Of a DNA stretch of 38,064 nucleotides, positions 8,229 to 18,500 are shown one piece after another. Source of the DNA: Mucilaginibacter sp. L294 (lineage in GTDB: Bacteria; Bacteroidota; Bacteroidia; Sphingobacteriales; Sphingobacteriaceae); assembly GCF_001636615.1 (NCBI RefSeq), contig NZ_LGEK01000047.1:1-38064 (forward strand), given 5' to 3'. The position numbers were made by a program, and so were the translations under genes. Numbering within the stretch: the first letter of the stretch is position 1; the number at the start of each line of letters is the position of its first letter. Under the pieces are notes generated by a model. That model saw nothing but the letters and a program-made list of their open reading frames with translations, was not told where the DNA came from and did not search any database.

Positions 8229-8405
8229 TTATTTTATAGCCTGCACTTTTGCATGCGGTTGCAGCACTGCGGCATGCGCCGGTTGATTGTTGCATTTACC
8301 CAGCAGCACATAAATAACAATAAATATTATAATGGTTGAAAAACAACCGCCACCCAGTTTTTTAGCGCCCCATGCTGCAATCAGCCCTCTGAAAAAATTA
8401 TTCAT
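8229..8405 (-). CDS. Small single-pass membrane protein (58 aa)
   Basis: A short frame of 58 codons with an ATG at 8405. The peptide starts MNNFFRGLIAAWGAKKLGGG, is followed by a strongly hydrophobic segment CFSTIIIFIVIYVLLG (one membrane span), and ends in a short polar tail. Amphipathic N-terminus, GAKKLGGG motif and membrane span resemble small conserved hypothetical proteins I associate with Sphingobacteriaceae (recollection, not a search). The upstream stretch is AT-rich as usual for this phylum. It lies 60 bases downstream of the PL6-like gene on the same strand and could be co-transcribed. Function unknown. Confidence 0.65.
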   Translation of the reverse strand: MNNFFRGLIAAWGAKKLGGGCFSTIIIFIVIYVLLGKCNNQPAHAAVLQPHAKVQAIK

Positions 8406-8465
8406 AGTGTTTATTTATATCGCTAACATAAAACACCCGCGATAGTTTTATTGCAGTAGCGGCAT

Positions 8466-9635
8466 TTATTGCATTACCGGTGTTTTAGTGTTTGTGATAG
8501 TGTTATGCGTTAAGGTATTATTAAAGGGGGCCACATCCTGCATGGTGCGCGATGGGTACCGTTTGGTATCGAATTTTCCCGTCCAGTCGGCGTTTTTGCT
8601 GCCGCCTATCAGGATGCCGGTATCGCAATTTGTTATCTGGTTATTTTTAATGGTGCAATCGCTTGCCGCTATATAAAAGCCGGTATCTATTTTTCCTTTT
8701 GCCATGCCATACATCAGCCTGATGGCAATAGGCAGGCCTTTAAACTGGTTATTGGTGATGACATGCCCGGTGCCGTTTACACGGATGCCGCCCGTACCGC
8801 CGGTAAATTTGTTACTATCTACCAGGCATTCGTGCCCGCCGCGCATTACCAGTTCGCCGTGGCAATCCTCAAAGGTGTTATTAATGTATTTGTTGCCAGA
8901 TGCTTTATTGCTGATCACTTCCGGCTCGCCATTACAGCTAACAAACCTATTATTGCGCACCGTAGCGTACGCATATTTGTTCCCCAGCAGTATGGGGTCC
9001 TGCCCTATCTGCACACATTCGCCACCATTGTTGCCTTTCCAGGTTACGCTGTCTTTATTCATAAAGGTGTTATGGTCTATCAATGTATAAACAGATACAT
9101 CATCGGCCCCAACCCTTACCTGCACATCCTGGTTGTTTACATTATTGGTGAACCTGCAATTATCTACACGGGTGTGTTCGCTATTACCGGCTACCACTAC
9201 AATGGGCATAAACTGCGCGTTAACGGAGTTTTTATTGAAGGTGCAATCCGTCATCCGGCAATATTTGGCAGCTGATATTTCGACCAAAACAACATCTGCG
9301 CCCTTTTCTTTGAATAACTGGCAACCCTCAAATTTTAAACCTTTTAGCTGGATGTAACTCCCGCTAACCTGAATAATTGTTTGATGAACCTCTCCGGTAA
9401 AAATAGCCCTGCCCAAATTTTCGGCCCTGATGACAATGGGTTTCGCGGCGGTGCCGTTGTTGTTTATCGCTACAGCCCAACCGGTGTAGCTGCCGTTGGC
9501 AATTACAATTTCATCGCCGGGGGTAACGCTGGCAGCGGCTTTGTTAAACTCTTGGGCGGTTTTTACTTGATAGGTTTTGCCAAAGCTTAATTGAATAGCA
9601 AACAGGCATATAATTGTTAACGATTGATATTTCAT
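8466..9635 (-). CDS. PL6-like polysaccharide lyase (chondroitinase-B fold)
   Basis: A 389-residue secreted right-handed beta-helix protein (PF14592, Chondroitinas_B) with signal peptide MKYQSLTIICLFAIQLSFG. Family catalytic features are present: NGEPEVISNKASGN supplies two acidic calcium ligands (Glu 237, Glu 239) and the base Lys 244; ELVMRGG supplies Arg 265. The family usually has LRHG here, but this protein has MRGG, with a His only at 268. GGIRVNGTGHVITNN is also characteristic. PL6 enzymes cleave alginate or dermatan sulfate by beta-elimination; here it is the last of GH2, PL38-like and PL6-like genes, 15 bases after its neighbour. Substrate is taken to be a uronate polymer but not proved. 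Confidence 0.85.
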   Translation of the reverse strand: MKYQSLTIICLFAIQLSFGKTYQVKTAQEFNKAAASVTPGDEIVIANGSYTGWAVAINNNGTAAKPIVIRAENLGRAIFTGEVHQTIIQVSGSYIQLKGLKFEGCQLFKEKGADVVLVEISAAKYCRMTDCTFNKNSVNAQFMPIVVVAGNSEHTRVDNCRFTNNVNNQDVQVRVGADDVSVYTLIDHNTFMNKDSVTWKGNNGGECVQIGQDPILLGNKYAYATVRNNRFVSCNGEPEVISNKASGNKYINNTFEDCHGELVMRGGHECLVDSNKFTGGTGGIRVNGTGHVITNNQFKGLPIAIRLMYGMAKGKIDTGFYIAASDCTIKNNQITNCDTGILIGGSKNADWTGKFDTKRYPSRTMQDVAPFNNTLTHNTITNTKTPVMQ

Positions 9636-9650
9636 AATAGATCTATAAAT

Positions 9651-10820
9651 TTAGTTCAACCAAATTAAAGGGTGCCTTACAGGCAGGTTCCTGATAATCT
9701 CTGCTTCCTGCGGATCATGATCGAGTTTTTCCCAGGTGGCCAGCCATTCGTTATTTTGATAAGCCGATGCGCCGAACACCAACGCGGGGCCTGCAACCGG
9801 CCAGCTTTCCCAATGCATTACATCGTGCGGGTATGGCCATTTATCTTTATCCTTTAAGTAAGGGTACAAAAATTCTATCCCTTTTTTTATCGACCGGCCA
9901 TCGGTAGTTTGGTAATCCCATAAATTATCATTGGCGGTGCTGAGTATGTTACAGATAGTTGCCATGGCATCCAGGTTAAAAATGGAGTAACCATACGGCT
10001 TGGTGCGTTTCAACTCTAAAGGGAAACTACCATCGGCAGCCATTTGGGTGGGTAATAATATTTGTTTGTATCTGTCACTGCAAAAGGCAAGCAACTTTTG
10101 GTCATGTATGAACCTTGCGAAACAGGCCACCTGCATTACCCAACAGGTACCATGATTGTTCTTGGCGTTCATTTCATCCTTACCATAGGGGTGTGTTGTT
10201 AGCCATTGCAGGTACTGGCTAAACCATGCTTTGGTGCCCAAAACGGTTTGTTTATCCATTGCTGCAGAGCCTTCCATAGCCAGGATCCCCTGCACTACTT
10301 CCATTAACTGAATGGTATCGATAATACCTATCCCCCGGCCTGTTGCTACACCCTTAATGGCTTGCGCGTATTGCAGATCGGGGTTCATTAAAGTTGCCGT
10401 GTCTGTAAACCATGCTTTGATATGCTTTGCCGCTTGCTTTACATACTTATCATCGTGTGTAATTTTATAGGCCGATGCCAGCGCACCGATGATGCGGCTA
10501 AACCTGATCATGGCCAGCCGATGCGCGGTAAAATTCTGCGGATTGGTCAGCCCGTCTTTTTGAATGTAGGGGCCATCAGGTTTGTTGGGGTCAGGCCACC
10601 AATAATCACCTTCCGAATAAAAATCGTGCTTACCGCCTGCGCTTCGCGGACTTGTTTCCGCTGTTATGGTTACCGGCTGCTGCGTTAACGCCCAGGCTGC
10701 CTCCTTTAAAATATAAGTCCGTAAGGTATCCTGTACCTCTTTTTTAATATCGTTGCCCGCCGTAAAGCTGCAAAGCATAAACAGTACAAAGCATAAAACA
10801 TAAAGCCTGCTATTCTTCAT
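9651..10820 (-). CDS. Alginate-lyase-fold enzyme (PF05426), PL38-like
   Basis: A 389-residue secreted alpha/alpha-barrel lyase with signal peptide (MKNSRLYVLCFVLFMLCSFTAG). Motifs typical of the PF05426 superfamily are visible: EGDYWWPDP (70-78), KNNHGTCW (220-227, with the Asn-His catalytic pair) and the tyrosine-rich KPYGYSIFNLDA. The spacing and EGDYWW suggest CAZy family PL38, whose characterised members act on glucuronan or alginate. I am less sure of the family number than of the fold. The ATG at 10820 lies two bases past the GH2 stop codon; a GTG one codon upstream would overlap it. The PL6-like gene follows, so the three enzymes are co-expressed. Confidence 0.82.
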   Translation of the reverse strand: MKNSRLYVLCFVLFMLCSFTAGNDIKKEVQDTLRTYILKEAAWALTQQPVTITAETSPRSAGGKHDFYSEGDYWWPDPNKPDGPYIQKDGLTNPQNFTAHRLAMIRFSRIIGALASAYKITHDDKYVKQAAKHIKAWFTDTATLMNPDLQYAQAIKGVATGRGIGIIDTIQLMEVVQGILAMEGSAAMDKQTVLGTKAWFSQYLQWLTTHPYGKDEMNAKNNHGTCWVMQVACFARFIHDQKLLAFCSDRYKQILLPTQMAADGSFPLELKRTKPYGYSIFNLDAMATICNILSTANDNLWDYQTTDGRSIKKGIEFLYPYLKDKDKWPYPHDVMHWESWPVAGPALVFGASAYQNNEWLATWEKLDHDPQEAEIIRNLPVRHPLIWLN

Positions 10821-10822
10821 CA

Positions 10823-13288
10823 CTATAATTTTAAAAAGTTAACAGGTAATCCCGGCGACCGTACCCCGATCACGGAACTGCCACCATTTGTTTTTATACT
10901 GATGATAGCCCGGCCATTATAGGCCTGTACCTTACGCGAGCCTTTTGCCGTACCCAAATCGTCCAGCAATATACCATCGCCGGATAACGAAAAGTTTACC
11001 CAGTTGGCGGCATCAAGGCAAGGGATACCGTTTTTATCGTACAGGGTTGCCTGTAAGGTTACTATACCATTGTTCTCAGTTATTTTAGTGAGTATCACCT
11101 TCGCGGGCTTGCCCCATTTTTCGGTTTGGTAAATCTGGCTGATAGTATCAGTAACCACCGCTTTACCTTTCCAGGCAATTACTTTGATATTGTTTTTGCC
11201 GGGCTTGTAAACTATCATCCACCGCAAGCCTGCCGCCGGGAAGTTTTGCGCTTCGCGGGCTTTTACGCCCTGGCTTTTGCCGTTTACAAACAGCTCGGCC
11301 TTATCGGCATTTGAGTATACTTTTACCATTTTTGGCTCGCCAGCATCGCCCCATCTTACCGGCCAGCTATGCCCGTAAATATGCGCCATTGGGGCTACCG
11401 CCCAGTACGACTGCACCACATAGTACGATTCCTTTTTAGTAAAATCGCGTTCTACAACGCCTTTTTGGTTTACGTATGGTACGGGGTTATCCGGGCGGAT
11501 GGGGGTTGAAAAATCTTTGAACGTCCAGAACGCGGTGCCGGTTAGCCAGGGCATTTTCTCCTGCTCCTTTAAATGCCAGTCGAACAGGTTACAGATGTAA
11601 GTTTCACTCCAGTCGCTGCTATCGGCAATATGTTTCATGCCGGTAAACAGGGTTGAATCTATTACGCCCTTATAATTTTTGTCGTTCACCAGTTTGGCAA
11701 GCGCCTTGTCCGGTTCTTCGGAGTGGCGGCCTGCGTGGCTGTCACCGCCCCATTCCGCATGGAAAAAGTGCGGCACTTTTTTAAATTCTTCTTCGGTAAA
11801 CTTAGCGTAATCGGTATAAAAGCCACGATACCAGCCCGCCCAAATGGTTGGCGAATACACATCAGGGATATCCCTGCAAAAATCGCAGCGGCGTATGGTA
11901 GTTTTGCGGGATGGGTCGAGCTGATGGGCCAAAGCATTCTGGCTGCTCATAAAATCCCTTATTTTTTGCTTATCAAACTCAGGGAAATCTCCGGGCCAGT
12001 CGTTCTCATTCCCCAGTCCCCATAATATGATGGACGGATGGTTATAATGCTGCCGGATCATATTGGTGAGCATGCTTTTTGCCTGCGCCTGGTAAACATC
12101 GCCACCTAAACCGCCGCGGCACCAGGGCTCTTCTTCCCAAACCAAAATACCCAGGCTATCGCATAAATTTAATACCGCGGCCGACTGCTGGTAATGCCCC
12201 AAACGGATAAAGTTCGCGCCCATGTCTTTGATCAGCTGCATTTCTGCACGCGTCATGCTATCTGTCATGGCGGCGGCCACACCCGCGTGGTCTTCATGGC
12301 GGTGGGTGCCTTTTAAAAGCAAGCGTTTACCGTTCAGATAAAACGGCCCTTTATCGGCAAACAAAAAGCTGCGGAAGCCTATCTTTTGGACGTTCTTAGT
12401 GGTTTGCCCTTCGGCGTTACAGGTTACCTCAATGGTGTATAAATATGGCTCGTCGGTTGTCCATAAGCGGGGTTTGGCAATGTTGATCTTACCTAATAAG
12501 ATGCCGCTATCCGCAAGGTTTTGCGTGTTATAAGTTTGCTTTGCTACAACTTTGCCAGCTGCATCTTTAACAAGCACTTCGCCACTTACCGCTTTTGCAC
12601 CTGTTGGGTTATAAAAAGTTATTTTAGGGTTTATCCAGCCCTTGGTTAGGCCTTTATCCAGTTGGGCATTAGCGTACAGTTTATCAATACTGATGGCGGG
12701 TTGGTAAACCAGGTTTACGTTGCGGTACAAGCCGCCGTAAACATTAAAATCTGATAATTGCGAGGGGATGGATTCCAGGTCGCGGGCGTTATCACAGCGG
12801 ATCTCCAGCGGTATCTTCCCTTTAAATTGTTTATTAAATACGCTTGTCTTTTTAAAAGCGGCAACGGCTTCGGTAATATCCACCGTCCATTCATCATAGC
12901 CGCCAAGGTGCGAGCCCACCAATTTATCGTAGATATAAACGTTTGTTTTTTGCCCGGCACCTTCAAAGTGCAGCAAGGTGCGCCCGTTTATGTATGGGTT
13001 ATTGATATTTAACTGCGTACGGTACCATCCGGGGCCCTGGTAATAATTTACATCAGGGTCAACGGCATCGCGGTCGTTAAAACAATGCGGCAGGGTAACT
13101 TTGCTCCATATAGGGTATGCCTCGGGCTTGCCCGCGCCTACCGGCCTTATGGCTTCCCAAACGCCGCCCAGGTCCTGCTTTATAAACTGCCAGTTATTGG
13201 TTAAACGGGTTGTTTGCTGCGCGATGACTACCTGTTGACAGGCAATAAAAGCGAATAAGAATAAACCGGCCTTTTTGAATGCAGACAT
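10823..13288 (-). CDS. GH2 glycoside hydrolase, probable beta-glucuronidase
   Basis: An 821-residue exo-hydrolase with an export signal (either plain, cut near AQQ, or lipoprotein at the IAC motif, Cys 17). It has the GH2 order: N-terminal sugar-binding jelly roll (about 25-200), immunoglobulin-like domain (200-305), TIM barrel (305-600), then C-terminal beta domains. The acid/base is in GLGNEND (Glu 428) and the nucleophile in HAEWGG (Glu 512). After the barrel, YVNQKGVVERD gives Asn 607-x-Lys 609, the position of the N-x-K motif that binds the carboxylate in beta-glucuronidases. With the uronate operons around it, beta-glucuronidase is favoured, but beta-galactosidase or other GH2 activity is possible since NQKG also occurs in other GH2 subgroups. 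A hairpin terminator separates it from the upstream sus genes. Confidence 0.88.
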   Translation of the reverse strand: MSAFKKAGLFLFAFIACQQVVIAQQTTRLTNNWQFIKQDLGGVWEAIRPVGAGKPEAYPIWSKVTLPHCFNDRDAVDPDVNYYQGPGWYRTQLNINNPYINGRTLLHFEGAGQKTNVYIYDKLVGSHLGGYDEWTVDITEAVAAFKKTSVFNKQFKGKIPLEIRCDNARDLESIPSQLSDFNVYGGLYRNVNLVYQPAISIDKLYANAQLDKGLTKGWINPKITFYNPTGAKAVSGEVLVKDAAGKVVAKQTYNTQNLADSGILLGKINIAKPRLWTTDEPYLYTIEVTCNAEGQTTKNVQKIGFRSFLFADKGPFYLNGKRLLLKGTHRHEDHAGVAAAMTDSMTRAEMQLIKDMGANFIRLGHYQQSAAVLNLCDSLGILVWEEEPWCRGGLGGDVYQAQAKSMLTNMIRQHYNHPSIILWGLGNENDWPGDFPEFDKQKIRDFMSSQNALAHQLDPSRKTTIRRCDFCRDIPDVYSPTIWAGWYRGFYTDYAKFTEEEFKKVPHFFHAEWGGDSHAGRHSEEPDKALAKLVNDKNYKGVIDSTLFTGMKHIADSSDWSETYICNLFDWHLKEQEKMPWLTGTAFWTFKDFSTPIRPDNPVPYVNQKGVVERDFTKKESYYVVQSYWAVAPMAHIYGHSWPVRWGDAGEPKMVKVYSNADKAELFVNGKSQGVKAREAQNFPAAGLRWMIVYKPGKNNIKVIAWKGKAVVTDTISQIYQTEKWGKPAKVILTKITENNGIVTLQATLYDKNGIPCLDAANWVNFSLSGDGILLDDLGTAKGSRKVQAYNGRAIISIKTNGGSSVIGVRSPGLPVNFLKL

Positions 13289-13309
13289 TAAGGGTTACTG
13301 TTTAAATTA

Positions 13310-13360
13310 TACTATAAAAACCATATTACCAGCCCGCATAAGCAGGCCGGTAATATGGTT
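13310..13360 (-). terminator. Hairpin terminator/attenuator between sus genes and GH2
   Basis: AACCATATTACC (13319-13330) pairs perfectly with GGTAATATGGTT (13349-13360), with an inner GCC/GGC extension. On the minus strand the stem runs into a short T tract (TTTTTATAG). It lies 39 bases beyond the DUF4843-like gene and 31 before GH2. Partial read-through would give more sus message than lyase message. Confidence 0.82.
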
Positions 13361-13398
13361 AGGGTTAAGCTATGAATCTCAATCTCTAAAGCTTCGGC

Positions 13399-13911
13399 CT
13401 ATTTTATCTCTAACGGGCGTTTAAACGCGTCTGAGAAATTACCCACGGTGTACTTATCAGTTACATTAGAAACAATGTCAATTTCTGTTGAACGTGTCCC
13501 CGGGGTTGCGTTGTTTAGCAGTTTAACATAAATGGTATCAACTTTATACTTAGCCTGTGGGAACGTAATGGTATATTTTCCGTCAACAGGTTGTATGGTA
13601 TTACCATCTTTATCTACAATGTCATAATCCTGGCCAAGTACAGCAGGGGCGGCAATACCTGTTGTTACAATGGTGTATTTTGCTTCTGCATCGTAAGTAC
13701 GTACAAATGCCGAGTGAAACTCAACCGGGAATTTTAGCGTACCGGCTGTTCTGTTTGCAGAAACCTTTGTATTATTCCACGGCAGAAAGCCCAAATAATA
13801 ATAGTTCTCAAACTCAGGGGTACCGTCCGGGTACGAGTGATCGTTTTTGCAGGATGTAATAAAAAACCCGCTCAACAATGCTATTAATGCTACTATATGT
13901 ATTTTTTTCAT
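13399..13911 (-). CDS. SusD-associated lipoprotein, DUF4843-like
   Basis: A 170-residue lipoprotein: signal peptide MKKIHIVALIALLSGFFITSC with lipobox ITSC (Cys 21). The rest is a beta-rich domain (LKFPVEFHSAFVRTYDAEAKYTIV, YTITFPQAKYKVDTIYVKLL) with the layout of DUF4843/DUF1735 proteins that follow susCD in many Bacteroidota loci. They are thought to be surface glycan-binding or accessory proteins in the SusE/F position. The ATG at 13911 starts the signal peptide; the longer frame from 13944 would overlap susD. It follows susD by 23 bases and is the last gene before the hairpin. Exact family assignment is tentative. Confidence 0.72.
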   Translation of the reverse strand: MKKIHIVALIALLSGFFITSCKNDHSYPDGTPEFENYYYLGFLPWNNTKVSANRTAGTLKFPVEFHSAFVRTYDAEAKYTIVTTGIAAPAVLGQDYDIVDKDGNTIQPVDGKYTITFPQAKYKVDTIYVKLLNNATPGTRSTEIDIVSNVTDKYTVGNFSDAFKRPLEIK

Positions 13912-13934
13912 ATCTGTATTTTTAAACGTTAATC

Positions 13935-15587
13935 TTAATTCCAACCCGGGTTTTGTTTTACAATACCACCAGTAAGCGAAATTTCGTTCAACGGGATAGG
14001 GTATAAATAATCGCGGTTGGCATCAAATGTGTTTCGATTACCGGCATCTTCAATTATAATTATGTTATCTGAGTTGAGTTTTAAAGAGGATGCGTTTGTA
14101 CCTATCCATTCGGCAACGGTGTATTTAGCGCCAAGTAAAGATTTTGGCAGTACGGTTTCGGCTGTTTTCCAGCGGATCAGGTCATCATAACGGAACCCTT
14201 CCAGGCATAACTCCATAGTTCTTTCCCTGCGGATCTCTTCGCGCATGTTAAGATTATTGGCAGCAACAAATGCATTGCTTAATTTAACCGGCATACCGGC
14301 GCGGGTTCTAAGCGCGTTTATTGTAATATTCAGGTCAGCATCGCTAATAGCCCCGGCAAGTTCATATTTGGCTTCGGCTAATGTTAGTAGTACCTCGCCA
14401 TAACGTATTAACGGTTTATCAACGGTTGCACCACTATTTATGGCCCAGTCTTCGGCGTTCCATCCCTTTTTGCCTGCCAGACCCGATCTTACACCTAATG
14501 ATACGATAGGTACCCACGGGCCTTTCCAGTTTACCTCGCCGGCACGCCAAACCAATGTAGCTAAGCGTGGGTCGCGGTTATCCATTACCATATTATAGCT
14601 TGTTTCGGCATTCTCAGGGACAAATAGCGGCGATTTTGTTGCTGATACGGTTCCATCCGTATTAAATGCAGGCAGGCCATCGCTATAATTAAATATCCTT
14701 AACAGGTTGCGGGTTGGCGCTATTCTTCCGTTCTCCAGGTCACGGGATGTGTTGTGTGCAAGGATAAGATTTGAAGTACTTACACCATATATCTTTACAA
14801 AGATATTCTCGGTGTTGGTTGGCCCTTCTCCTTCGTGCAGAAATACGCCGGGATAATTTTTATAGAGTGAATGCCCCTGGCCCATAACCGCTGTAGCCGC
14901 ATCCACAGCTTTTTGCAAATGGTCTTCCCAGCCTGTTTTGTTCCTGAATTTTAGCCAGGTACCTTCATACAAGGCAATTCTTGCTTTTAGTGCTAATGCT
15001 GAACTTTTTGTAACACGGCCATATTGGGCTGTGGGTAATGCTGCCCTTGTGGGCAACCAGGTGGCGGCAAAATCCAAATCATCATAAACTGCTTTGATAA
15101 CAGCCTCACGATCTGTGCGGGGCATATTCAGATCAGGATCATCAATGGCCAGCGTTTTTAAAACCAACGGCACATCGCCATACTTTTGAACCAGCATAAA
15201 ATGATAATATGCCCTAAAAAAGCGTGCTTCGCCAAAGTAACGATTCTTTATAGCATCGCTTACAGCTGCTTTCACACCTTTTTCGAGTATGTTGTTTGCA
15301 GTGAATATTTGTCGGTAAGGTACGTTCCAATCGTCGCTGGTAGCAACAAGGCCACGGGTACTGTTACTAATATTACTTGCTACAGTGCCCACGTATTCGT
15401 CGCTGCGGGTATCTATAGTGTAACCGGCCAATTGCTCATACAACCTGTTTGCCGCGTTCTGCAAATCGGTTTCAGTGTTCCAGAATTTCACATCAGGAAG
15501 GCTTGTCTCCGGTATCCTGTCTACTTTACAACTGCTGTAAACCAGTGTAATTGTTAAGATGGATATTATTGAAATATATTTTTTCAT
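13935..15587 (-). CDS. SusD/RagB-type nutrient-binding outer membrane lipoprotein
   Basis: A 550-residue lipoprotein (MKKYISIISILTITLVYSSC, Cys 20 acylated) with the SusD features: N-terminal FWNTETDLQNAANRLYEQL, the tetratricopeptide-like helices including GEARFFRAYYHFMLVQKYGDVPLV (RAxxYF-type motif), RYGEVLLTLAEAKYEL, and a C-terminal ERTMELCLEGFRYDDLIRWK and YPIPLNEI. SusD proteins sit on the SusC barrel as a lid and bind oligosaccharide. It starts 11 bases after the susC stop, the universal order. The ligand cannot be read from sequence, but the locus points to uronate oligomers. Confidence 0.97.
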   Translation of the reverse strand: MKKYISIISILTITLVYSSCKVDRIPETSLPDVKFWNTETDLQNAANRLYEQLAGYTIDTRSDEYVGTVASNISNSTRGLVATSDDWNVPYRQIFTANNILEKGVKAAVSDAIKNRYFGEARFFRAYYHFMLVQKYGDVPLVLKTLAIDDPDLNMPRTDREAVIKAVYDDLDFAATWLPTRAALPTAQYGRVTKSSALALKARIALYEGTWLKFRNKTGWEDHLQKAVDAATAVMGQGHSLYKNYPGVFLHEGEGPTNTENIFVKIYGVSTSNLILAHNTSRDLENGRIAPTRNLLRIFNYSDGLPAFNTDGTVSATKSPLFVPENAETSYNMVMDNRDPRLATLVWRAGEVNWKGPWVPIVSLGVRSGLAGKKGWNAEDWAINSGATVDKPLIRYGEVLLTLAEAKYELAGAISDADLNITINALRTRAGMPVKLSNAFVAANNLNMREEIRRERTMELCLEGFRYDDLIRWKTAETVLPKSLLGAKYTVAEWIGTNASSLKLNSDNIIIIEDAGNRNTFDANRDYLYPIPLNEISLTGGIVKQNPGWN

Positions 15588-15598
15588 TGTTGATCAAT

Positions 15599-18500
15599 TT
15601 ATAATGTAACATTTAAACCAAATGATACCGTGCGGAAGAACGGATACGAACCAGCGCTAACATCATTAGGTACTTCCGGGTCAAACACGTTTAACACCTT
15701 GGTGCTTTCCCACAGGTCCTGGCCGGATACGTAAACCCTCATGCTTTTCACATATTTTTTGTTGAAGGGGATGGTATAACCTATCTGCGCGTTCTTTAAA
15801 CGGATATAGCTACCATCCTGTGTCCATTTATCAGAAGGCTGATAATTTTGGGTGCCGGTTTGGTACATACGTGGCCAAAAAGCATCCGGGTTGTCTGGTG
15901 TCCAGCGGTCCATGTGGATGGTCCATGGTAAGTTTGCAGTTTGCACCAGCGGGTCAAGAGTATCATTATTGATCAGGAACGCACGTTTAAATACGCCCTG
16001 GAAAAACCCTGAGATATCAAAGCCTTTGTAGTTTACACCAAAGTTAATACCGTACGTATACTGCGCGTTGGTGCTGCCCAGGTTAACAAGGTCGCCCGAT
16101 TTTTGCGGGGTCCCGTCGCCGGCATTTACTACACCATCGCCGTTAAGGTCGAGATATTTAACATCGCCCGGTGCTGATTTGATAGAAGAGAATGAGTAGG
16201 ATGTATGCGCTTTATAAGCATCGGCTTCTTCCTGTGTTTGGAAATAACCATCTGTTTTATAGCCCCAAACAGTATTTAAAGGATAGCCTTCAATGATATC
16301 AACTACACCGCCGGTACCAACAGTACTTTTACCATCGTACCTGGTTACTTTATTTTGGTTATTAGCCATATTGAAGCCTATGTTATAACCACCATTTTTA
16401 AAGTTATCCTGCCATTTCACTTCAAACTCCCAACCCCAGCTTTTTAGTTCGCCAACATTGCGAAAACTTGGTTTAATACCAATAATATCCGGTAATTGCA
16501 GTTGCGCAAGCATGTTTTTATTATACTTAATATAATAATCGCCGGTAAATGTTAACCTGTTGTTTAATACACTTAAATCAATACCGGCATTCTCTGTTTG
16601 TATGGTTTCCCAGGTTAATGAATTTGAAGGCAGTTTACCTTGATACAAATACTGTGCTTTTATATCATTATATACCAGGTTAGGGATAGCGGGATCTTGT
16701 GGTACTAAACCACTGGTTAGGGTAGCCATATAATCATACAAACCCAGTGGTGAGCTATTTCCTAACTGGCCCCATGAAGCGCGAAGTTTTAAGTTATCCA
16801 ACCACGGTGTATGGTCTTTTAGGAATGACTCTTCATTGATACGCCACCCTGCAGAAAATGACGGGAACATTTGCCAACGGTGGCCCGGTGCTAAACGCGA
16901 GCTGCCATCATAACGGGCATTGGCTTCAAACAGGTATTTTTCTTTGTAATTGTAGGTCATACGGCCAAAGTATGAGCCTAATGCCCATGTTTCTACTAAA
17001 TCCCCATTGGTTTTTGTTGCCGGGTCGCCGTAGTTTAAGCTAAAGAAATCATTGGTAACCATGCTTACAGCACCAGCGGTTACTTCATCTTTGCGATACT
17101 GCTCGAAAGACCATCCCCCTAAAAAGTGGAAATTATGATCCTTGTTTATAGAGAGATCGTAGTTTAATAATGCCTGTAAATTATCATGATGCCCCTTGTT
17201 TTTTGTTAAGGCCAGTGAGTTGGGTACGTTTGCATTAAACCTCACCGTATTGGTTGAACGGCCATACCAGTATAAACTGCGTTTATCTGTTTCGCTGGCG
17301 TAATAATCCTGGTTACGGGTACCAATCAAGTTTAGCCTTAATCCTTTAACAATATCATGGATCCCCAGGTCGAATTTACCGGTGAACGTATCATACTGTT
17401 GTTGCTGAAAGCCGGCGTTTTTCTCAATATCTATTGGGTTAACCTGTAAATCGCCATTATAGGGCTGGCCGGTAACATCCTCTGCCGGGGTATAAAGGGC
17501 CTGGCGGGTACGGATCCTGTATAATGCATTGATAATACCACTTGTTCCGTATGAGTTTGAATTGGTAACCGTGCCGATGTAACCTATAATCGTATTCAGA
17601 TCAACATATTTGCTGAATTTATTGTTAAAATTGAACCTGAAATTGTAACGCGAGTTATCATCAGGCCCGTATCTAAGTACACCATCGCGTTTGTAATAAC
17701 CGGCTGATAAAAGAAAGTTTTGCGTATCGGTACCGCCACTTGCAGACATGTTATAGCTTTTCATACTATTAACCTTGTTCATGCCTTCTTTTATCCAGTT
17801 GGTATTGGTATAATAATCCCAGCGGTCTTGTCCGGCTATGTTTGGGCGATAATCGAAATTGGGGTTTTGCAGCCATTGCTTTTGTTCGTCGGTGAACTCT
17901 TTGGCACCAGTTGCGTTGAAACGCGCTTCGTCAATCAGCGTTTGCTCATCCCATGAGTTTAAACGCTCCGGCTGCCTGGCGGTAATGTTTAAGCCATAGT
18001 ATCCGTTTACGTTAATGACAGTTTTGCCAGCTTTACCTTTTTTAGTAGTTACCAGTACAACACCAGAAGCTGCACGCGCGCCATATATAGCTGATGCAGC
18101 CGCGTCTTTCAATACCGAAATAGATTCAATATCATCCGGACTGATCAGGCCCAGATCCTGCTCAATACCATCAACAAGCACTAATGCGTTTGACGTATTT
18201 GCTGATGAAAACCCACGGATACGGATGCCGTAACCTTCACTACCAGGCTGGCCGCTGCTACGGGTAACGGTAACACCCGGCGACACACCTTGTAATGCCG
18301 CCAATGCATTTGGTACCGGCCTGTTTTGCAATTCGGCACCGCTAATGGTGGCTACCGCGCCTGTTAAGTTTGCCTTTTTCTGTGTGCCGTAACCTACAAC
18401 CACCACTTCGTTAAGGTCTCTTGAGTTAGGCAACAATTGCAGGTTGTAAGTAGTACGGCCCCCGGTTAGGGTAACTTCTTTGCTGGCATAACCTACAAAC

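Noticed and set aside
8763..9275. Long antisense open frames across the lyase, GH2 and SusC genes
   Set aside because: They are reverse-strand shadows of well supported genes and contain no motifs, starts or promoters of their own.
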